Shown here one piece after another: positions 16,701 through 22,664 of a stretch of 22,664 nucleotides of DNA. Position 1 is the stretch's first letter, and each line of letters opens with the position of its first letter. A program made the translations under genes and the position numbers. The stretch comes from Gracilariopsis chorda (taxonomy: Eukaryota > Rhodophyta > Florideophyceae > Gracilariales > Gracilariaceae): assembly GCA_003194525.1 (NCBI GenBank), contig NBIV01000931.1, positions 1 through 22,664 of the forward strand, in the 5' to 3' direction. The notes under the pieces were generated by a model. That model did no database searches. It was not told the origin of the DNA and saw only the letters and a list, made by a program, of their open reading frames with translations.

Positions 16701-17979
16701 TCACTAGCATCAGGGTCTAGAACTCGAATTTCAACATCATTTACAGTTTCTGCGGGATGCTCCGGTGCATCTGTTGTACCAATGTCTGGGAAAGACCTAA
16801 GTTTTTCGACACCATCATGTGAGAACTCATCTAAGCTTTCACTACAGCTGTCATACCCAGCGCTACTATAGTCAATGTCGTATGCACTATCCATGTAATT
16901 TGTGAGATATGATGCCCTAGGGAATGTGGATTCATCAAAAGTGACATGCGGGGACCTCACAATTCGAGGAATCTCACAGTCATTAGTGATCAGAACCTCT
17001 TAAAAACCATGCTCTAGAGTCTGCAAGTACACTCCTTCAATTGCACGGGACTAGAAAGTAGTGTCCAGGTTCATTCTCAAGACATATGATGCGCATCCAT
17101 ACACTCTAACGTACTTCAACGACGGCTTATTAACAGTAACTAATAGTTATGGAGTCAAGCCGGTGATAGAGTGAAGACCTCTATTGCGAACATATATAAC
17201 ATACTTTAATGCATACGGCCATACGCATTTTGGTACCTTGGCTTGAATCAGCAAACCTTGAGCCGCTTCTTCCATATTGCGATTGATGCGCTCGGCAATG
17301 GCGTTAAGTTCCGGGGTATAAGGAGGTGAGAACGACGTTCCCTGCAGATGATTGGCAGGGTTTTCTTGCAATGCAATGTACTCTCCTGCATTGTCCGAGT
17401 GCAAATTCTGAACAAGCACATGTGCTGCTCCAAGCTGCTGGAGCTTCTGCCTTATCCCCACGAATACATCACCGATTTCAGATCTATGCCACATGAAGCC
17501 GAGGAGAGCATACCAAGACCGGTCACCGATGAACGCAGACGCATATTAAGAACGGTCAGGAAACGATGGGAGTAAAGGACCAAGAATATCCGAGTGCACA
17601 ATGTGTCCAACCTCTTTTGCTTGGCAAAATTTTCCCAAAAACGGAAGTTTATGCGCCTTGCCCAGTCGACATGGCCAGCATACCTCCTCCATGTTCTTTA
17701 GCTTTAGGACCCCATCAACTTGCTCTTGTACCTTTTGAAGCTCTCGTGGGTCATATGTACAACTCGGCGGTGCCACAGATTTGTGAGATCTAACTCTTTG
17801 GCAGATAAGAGCATTCTGTGATGGGTATGCTCCGTTGAAAGTGGCAGCGTGTACAACCTGGAGGTAATGTATCGTTGACCACATCCAATTTCAAACCCTT
17901 CTTCATGTATAAGGCGAACCTCACTTGCACAGAACATCGATTGAATGCCCTTATCGGCCATAAAACCGACAGACACCAA
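16701..17979 (-). pseudogene. Copy D integrase (decayed)
   Basis: The N-terminal zinc-binding part has NLWHRRVVHM and, after a frameshift near 17730, CWPCRLGKAHKLPF. The catalytic core shows VHSDILGPL (Asp at 17588-17590), LHSDNAGEY (Asp at 17393-17395) and SPPYTPELNAIAERINR (Glu at 17291-17293), so the D-D-E triad is readable. Further on come YGCASYVLRMN (about 17080) and HVTFDESTFP (about 16930), typical of the copia integrase C-terminal region. Stops at several points and at least three frame changes make it inactive. A long acidic linker (16673-16900) leads to RT. Confidence 0.9.
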
Positions 17980-18440
17980 GTTTTATCCAAGTTTTGGTAG
18001 GAGCAGAACATCTGTCCATCGCAGGTTAGCCTCAGCGAAGGGCAGGAAAGGATCTCCTTGTTGAGTGGCGGTGATCGTGGTGTTGTCATCAACCTCCATA
18101 GACCTCTGAAATACATCGACCAATGTCTTGGGTACAAACGCAGATGCATATCAAAAGATATTGGAGGTGGCTCCGCTGTCCGCTTAGGTTTCCAATCCAT
18201 TGCACTCAGATGCGATCATCGTCGACTTCTCGACACCCGTTCCAGCGATGTCAATCTTGTATCCTCCTCTTGCGGCTTTCTCAGAGGGTTTAGACTTGTC
18301 CGCAGAACTAACTTTGAGTTGGTGCAACATAAATTTAAGTAGATGGTTTTCTGGATTGTGAGGTTTCATGCAGCATAGGTCCTGCGTATGACCGTCGTGG
18401 CCGCAGAAGGTGCAGCATTTATACTTATTAAAGTTCTACA
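17980..18440 (-). pseudogene. Copy D zinc knuckle and protease (5'-truncated)
   Basis: It starts at a CCHC knuckle, CTFCGHDGHTQDLC (about 18375-18416), continues with KPHNPENHLLKFMLHQLK, and reaches the protease motif ADSGATSNIF (Asp at 18178-18180). A TAA precedes this motif and a TGA follows it. After that VDDNTTITATQQGD, RWTDVLLLPKLG and NLVSVGFMADKG lead into integrase. The corresponding copy C segment is clearly related but substantially different in sequence. Gag upstream of the knuckle, the leader and a 5' LTR are missing: similarity ends near 18440. Confidence 0.85.
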
Positions 18441-19590
18441 TATGTAAGCTATCAATGTACTGCTGTTGTGAAGAACATCTTGAGAAAATGAGAAAATTAT
18501 GTTTACGTATATAGCAGGCAGGAAAACATTGTGCAACACCATTTCTCTATTTAAGTGGCAGGGATGGTACATGTTTCATCGAAAGATAATCACCAAATCT
18601 CTCAATCTCTCTTCGGTTCCTGCAATCCGACATGCGTTCTTCATCGCATCCATCGCCATCACGATGTGGTGGACGCCAATTGGCAGCAGGCCGTACTCCA
18701 AGAAGGAATATACAGTCTGAGATTCATCTATACATAACCAATGAGCCTGCACAGGTAGAATTAGGAACTAGAACCAAGCTTCCTCAAAATATTATGGAAC
18801 CCCATAACCCTGAGCAGATCTACTTCAACTTCTCTCATTCTTCCGGCGTCGAACAGGAACGTGATAGGACGGATTTGCGGTTCGCTGGGAGAACTCATCA
18901 AGGCATTCATTATGGAGCAAAATATGTCTGGGGTGCAAGGGAAAGTAGGATTTGTCAGGGTCTTTTACGTCCAATTTCTTCACATCCGGAGTGCAAATCA
19001 ATCATTGGCACACTTTCAGCGTGTGTAGGAAGTGCGGTGCAAATTTTTATCGGCAACTCGGTGTCGTCTCAAAAGCTCGAGTTGGGTGCTTCGTATTTAT
19101 ATTTACAAGTATTGTAGTGCAGTTGGAATTGGTGTGGAGACAGTGAAACCATGCTGTGAATATTAAAGTTCCATATTGCCTACAATTTCTTTCAGATCTG
19201 TGCATATCAATTCGAAACGTGAAGAAATATATCGCTTACGTTCTTTTCAAACGCTTCAAGCTACTTGAATGTGTTATTTGCAAACATTTTTACAGTCATG
19301 GATGCGAAATAAGTTCGGGGTGGAGTTCTGTCATTTCTTTGACTTAAGGGAATGTGTCTCTTTTAGTTCAAGGCCAGGACGTGCGTTACCCATATTTGTG
19401 ATCAAACCGTCCTACCTGTCTTAATTCACGCGATTAATCTTCTTCTTTCACGATAAAAATGGTATCTAACCGGAATTTTCGATACTTGGCTTCGACATTT
19501 TATGGTACCTTTCAATTAAGGCCACACATTGTCCGATAGAGAAATCAAGAGTTCTGGAACTATCAAGGATCCCATGAAGCCCGAATCGAG
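18441..19590. other. Unassigned region between copy D and the Helitron
   Basis: About 1.15 kb with no gene I can support. A plus-strand frame near 18632-19117 and a Cys pair (CRKCGANFY, about 19021-19050) in another frame could be an eroded Helitron N-terminus. I see no Helitron 5' terminus that I can defend. Confidence 0.4.
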
Positions 19591-22263
19591 GTGAACGCCA
19601 GTGTTGGACCCCTACCAGAGGACAGCCGAGGCAGACCTCTTGCAATGAAAGCTTTCGTCGTAGAGCCAAGTGGCCTGTTCAGGTCGAATGCCCCAGTTGC
19701 CTACCTAGTAGCAGTAAGAGAATCGCATCACATGTCCACCGGAAATTTTGGACGTCGAGTTGTCAAGTACAAGCATTTCAAGCATGATTCAATGAAAGCT
19801 GAGAAAGAGGCTTTTACACTGCTCTACTCTTAAGGTGAGATTCATGCCCCGTATGACACAGCAACTTATATATCATCCATGGATACTAACAAATGATACG
19901 AAAGGAGTCTAAAATGGGCAGAACACTCTAGACAAATTCTGTATATGGATCATATGCTGCTGAACTCTGGCACTCTTCTTCAGCAATAGTTGCTTCGTAC
20001 CAGCACAAATGTTGATAAATAGAGACTTGCTTACTTGGAAACATATCAAATGAGGATGGTGGAAAACCGTGAGCTGCACGCTGGAACCCATACCGGAACA
20101 GATGAACTCGGGCCTCCGGGTACACTCTTCCTTCCAGGTAAACATAAAAATTCTCCGCGTACTGGAGACAAAAACATAGATTTGCAAGCAATGGTCACTC
20201 GGCTGAGCTCCCCGACGCTTTTCGTCGTAGTCATAATGAACTTATGGCGGAAAGAGATGAAGAGGATTAGTATGGAAAAGGAAAACAAGGGAGTATCTTC
20301 TCTACTGGGAGACAGAAGCCGTCCTTTTGATAGACCAGATCTTATTGCAAGAATGTACCACCAGTATGCTAATTTAATCATGAAGGTTCTACAGAATACT
20401 TCAGAAGAGCTCTTTGGCTTTAAATGCATTTGTATTGCCGCCAAAATTGAGTTCCAGGAGAGACACACTCCACATCATCATATTCTTCTTTGGTTGGAGG
20501 GGAGCGGAATTGAAAATTCTGAGATCATTGACACTTTGATCAAAGCCGAACTGCGGCCGAGTGACTCGCCTGGAGACCAAGTACTCCGAGAATTGGTGAA
20601 GAAATTCAATATGCACAGACACCCTCCATAATTACATGGTCATCCATCTGACAAGAGATGCCGATTTGAGTATGATCGACAAAGAATGGTTTCCGAGACA
20701 ACGATAACTGAGTACGTAAACTTAGTGACCTACAAAAGAAGAAGGACAAAAGATTTGAAAGTAGTTCCCTACCATCCAGATCTCACAATAAAGTACAAGG
20801 CTAACATCAATGTGGAAAGAACCCAATGTGGCAGCCCTATATCATACCTGACGAAGTATGCTTCAAGAGTGCCAAAGAACAGTAATTTATTTTATCAAGT
20901 CGAACGGAAAGCCAATCAGGTGCACAGAGCGACATGCTTCAAAATGAGATCAGAGCGTACATGAGAGCAAGAGGTGTGGGCGCGGTTGAAGCTGCATGGA
21001 ACCCCTTTGAGTTCAAATATGTTCGCATCTATCCAAATGTATAAGCACTTGACATACATCTCCGTGGAGAGCGACTGGTTTTGACTCGAAACGTAAGACT
21101 GCCTAGACGTCTGAAGTCCTCCTACTGGAATGATATTTCAAATGGCTCTACCTGTAAAGAGATTTGGGCAACCTGGCATACTACGACACTATATGTGTAT
21201 GTATACGATAAGCTACCCCGCTCTGTACCAGAGTCGGAATGTACTCGGTATGGAGGAAGTCTACGGATGTATGTCGTGCAATGATCCGAAAACGATTGAA
21301 CTGTGACTTGAATTAGATTTGCTTCTCCTGCATATCCTGAACGGTTCGCTCTTCAGAAATTGCTTCTGAATTCTGCATCCAGCTCCTTTGATGATCTTAA
21401 ACGTGTTCGGAGCGAGTCTTATTCAACCTATAAAGAAGCGGCAGTAGCCCGTGGACTATGTATCCATGGTGACGGGTTTTTGATGAGGACGTGGGTTTCT
21501 ATTCTACTGATGCTGAGCTGCGTTACTTTTTCTTCGATTCCTCTCAACAAGGGGTGAATCCTAAAACTGTGATTGAAAAGCACGAAGGAGCTCTATCTGC
21601 GGACATTGCCGAGGGAAACAGAGCACAAACAAGAGAAGAATTAACTCGAAGAAACATTGATATTTTGGACAGACAATAGTGGTCAGCTTATCAGAAATGG
21701 TCCCTCCTTTCATCATACTGTATCAAAACTTCATCCTGGAGAGCGGGGTCTGCAATTAGCCGAGAATCTAGATGAAATACGTCGCAGCTCTTCTTGCAGG
21801 TCCAGGAGAAGGTTTCAAGAGTGTTATGATGATCTGAAAGAAGGCCAGAAGCTCGTTTTTGACAAAATTAAAGACCAAAATACAATAATCAGAGAGAATG
21901 AGAGATTCTGTAAGACTCAACACACACGGAAGCATTTTCTCCTGACAAGGACGTTCGGGAACAGGTATGTCCCATCTTCTATCTTTGCTGAGAGATACTG
22001 TTGAGCATAAAGGCCTATTAGTGCAGATGACAGCCAGGACAGGTATTGCTGCTGCACTAAATGAAGGCGGAAGAACTTTGCATAGTTTGCTTGGATTGGT
22101 GTTAGAACTAGTTATTATTTACCTTTCTTTGAATATAGTTGGCTCTAGCATCAGTTCTAACGTGTACAAACCAGATAGTGTTATTCTACTCGATCTCCTG
22201 AGGAGATCTGTTACCCATTCGCCATGCCAAACTGGCCCCAAAGTCCAGTTGACATCTTCGTGA
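19591..22263 (+). pseudogene. Helitron Rep/helicase pseudogene
   Basis: The N-terminal frame continues from 19591 to 20943 with in-frame stops at 19831, 19894, 19987, 20020 and 20629. It contains LLNSGTLLQQ (canonical RLFQQ block) and GTLFLPGKHKNSPR. The HUH motif is EFQERHTPHHHILLWL (about 20449-20496). VVPYHPDLTIKYKANINVE leads to the tyrosine pair in YLTKYASR (about 20842-20870). A one-base loss in an A run near 20941-20944 shifts the frame to EIRAYMRARGVGAVEAAW, and a TAA follows at 21042. ERFALQKLLLNSASSSFDDL (about 21339-21400) and FFFDSSQQ lead to a Pif1-like helicase with GTGMSHLL at the Walker A site, then TARTGIAAALNEGGRTLHSL. Intact, it would nick, replicate and unwind Helitron DNA in rolling-circle transposition. 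It is clearly dead. Confidence 0.9.
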
Positions 22264-22664
22264 CACCCTTTCAATATAGCATGACAACATGTTCATGTCA
22301 GAGAAGTCTTGGTTGACCACGTGAACATATTGGCTCTAAAGTACACGTTGCCTACGACTCATCACGTTGACAGACACTTCACACGGTACAGCAGGGATCG
22401 AACGGTCATGGAAGATTCTTGAGGGATTCGTGCCAAGTCATCACTGGCACTCTGGGTCCATGCCAGATCATCAAAGACCTTTCCTGATGACAATTCATCA
22501 CCATTGGTAGAATTTGCCAAGTCATCAAACTACTACATCTGGCACTGAACCTGGTAAACCAGTCGCGTACGGAAACCAGCACGAACACCAAGCATCATAC
22601 TTTTTAGCTCGGACGAATTCTTATCGACTAGTGGCACTGATAGAACTAGACTAGAAACTCTATA
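22264..22664. other. Right end: short dispersed repeats, no gene
   Basis: No coding sequence is supported. The motif TGCCAAGTCATCA recurs (22431-22443, a variant at 22461-22475, and 22514-22526), with TGGCAC and GATGACAATTCATCA nearby. I cannot place a Helitron 3' end (hairpin followed by CTRR) with confidence. Confidence 0.5.

Noticed and set aside
22406..22591. 61-codon minus-strand frame at the right edge
   Set aside because: It runs across the TGCCAAGTCATCA repeats and has repeat-derived composition (MTWH-like strings).

Overview
This window is a pile of nested and tandem transposable elements from a nuclear eukaryotic genome. I see no intact single-copy host gene. The content is Ty1/copia LTR retrotransposons, a PIF/Harbinger DNA transposon and a decayed Helitron. 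The Harbinger carries a rearranged piece of a microtubule-associated host gene (XMAP215/CKAP5/MOR1 family), so the host is certainly eukaryotic. A red alga is my best guess from the overall flavour of the elements, but this is low confidence.

Layout from left to right. Positions 1-2972 are the 5' half of a copia element on the minus strand (copy A): an unbroken Gag-protease-integrase frame that runs off the left edge, a 1.2 kb leader and a primer-binding site. A single LTR (2973-3778) follows. On its right side is a second, near-identical internal region (copy B) that keeps leader, gag and protease but has lost the rest of pol and the polypurine tract. Its leader is split at 5380-10697 by the Harbinger, with a clean 3-bp target duplication (TCA). 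Copy B ends with its own 5' LTR (11393-12185). The A/B composite lies inside the protease-integrase junction of an older copia element of another family (copy C, 12186-14089, minus strand). C has its own LTR (14090-14958). That LTR is followed, without a second LTR, by the 3' end of a fourth and more decayed copia body (copy D, about 14959-18440, minus strand: RNase H, RT, integrase, protease, zinc knuckle). After about 1.1 kb with no recognisable gene comes a plus-strand Helitron Rep/helicase pseudogene (19591-22263). The last 400 bases hold only short repeats.

How the parts relate. All four copia bodies share one orientation and one priming strategy: the primer-binding site matches the anticodon arm of initiator tRNA-Met, not the tRNA 3' end (half-tRNA priming, as in Drosophila copia). 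Both copia families share a strikingly conserved leader block with an adjacent hairpin, and a repeated U3 motif. The Harbinger has the usual pair of genes, a DDE transposase (plus strand) and a Myb/SANT-like partner (minus strand), with the captured TOG-domain gene between them. The most notable observations are the captured host gene, in which TOG domain 1 is fused directly to the C-terminal domain; the conserved leader element; the PPT hairpin at the C/D junction; and the two LTR-internal-LTR-internal arrangements.
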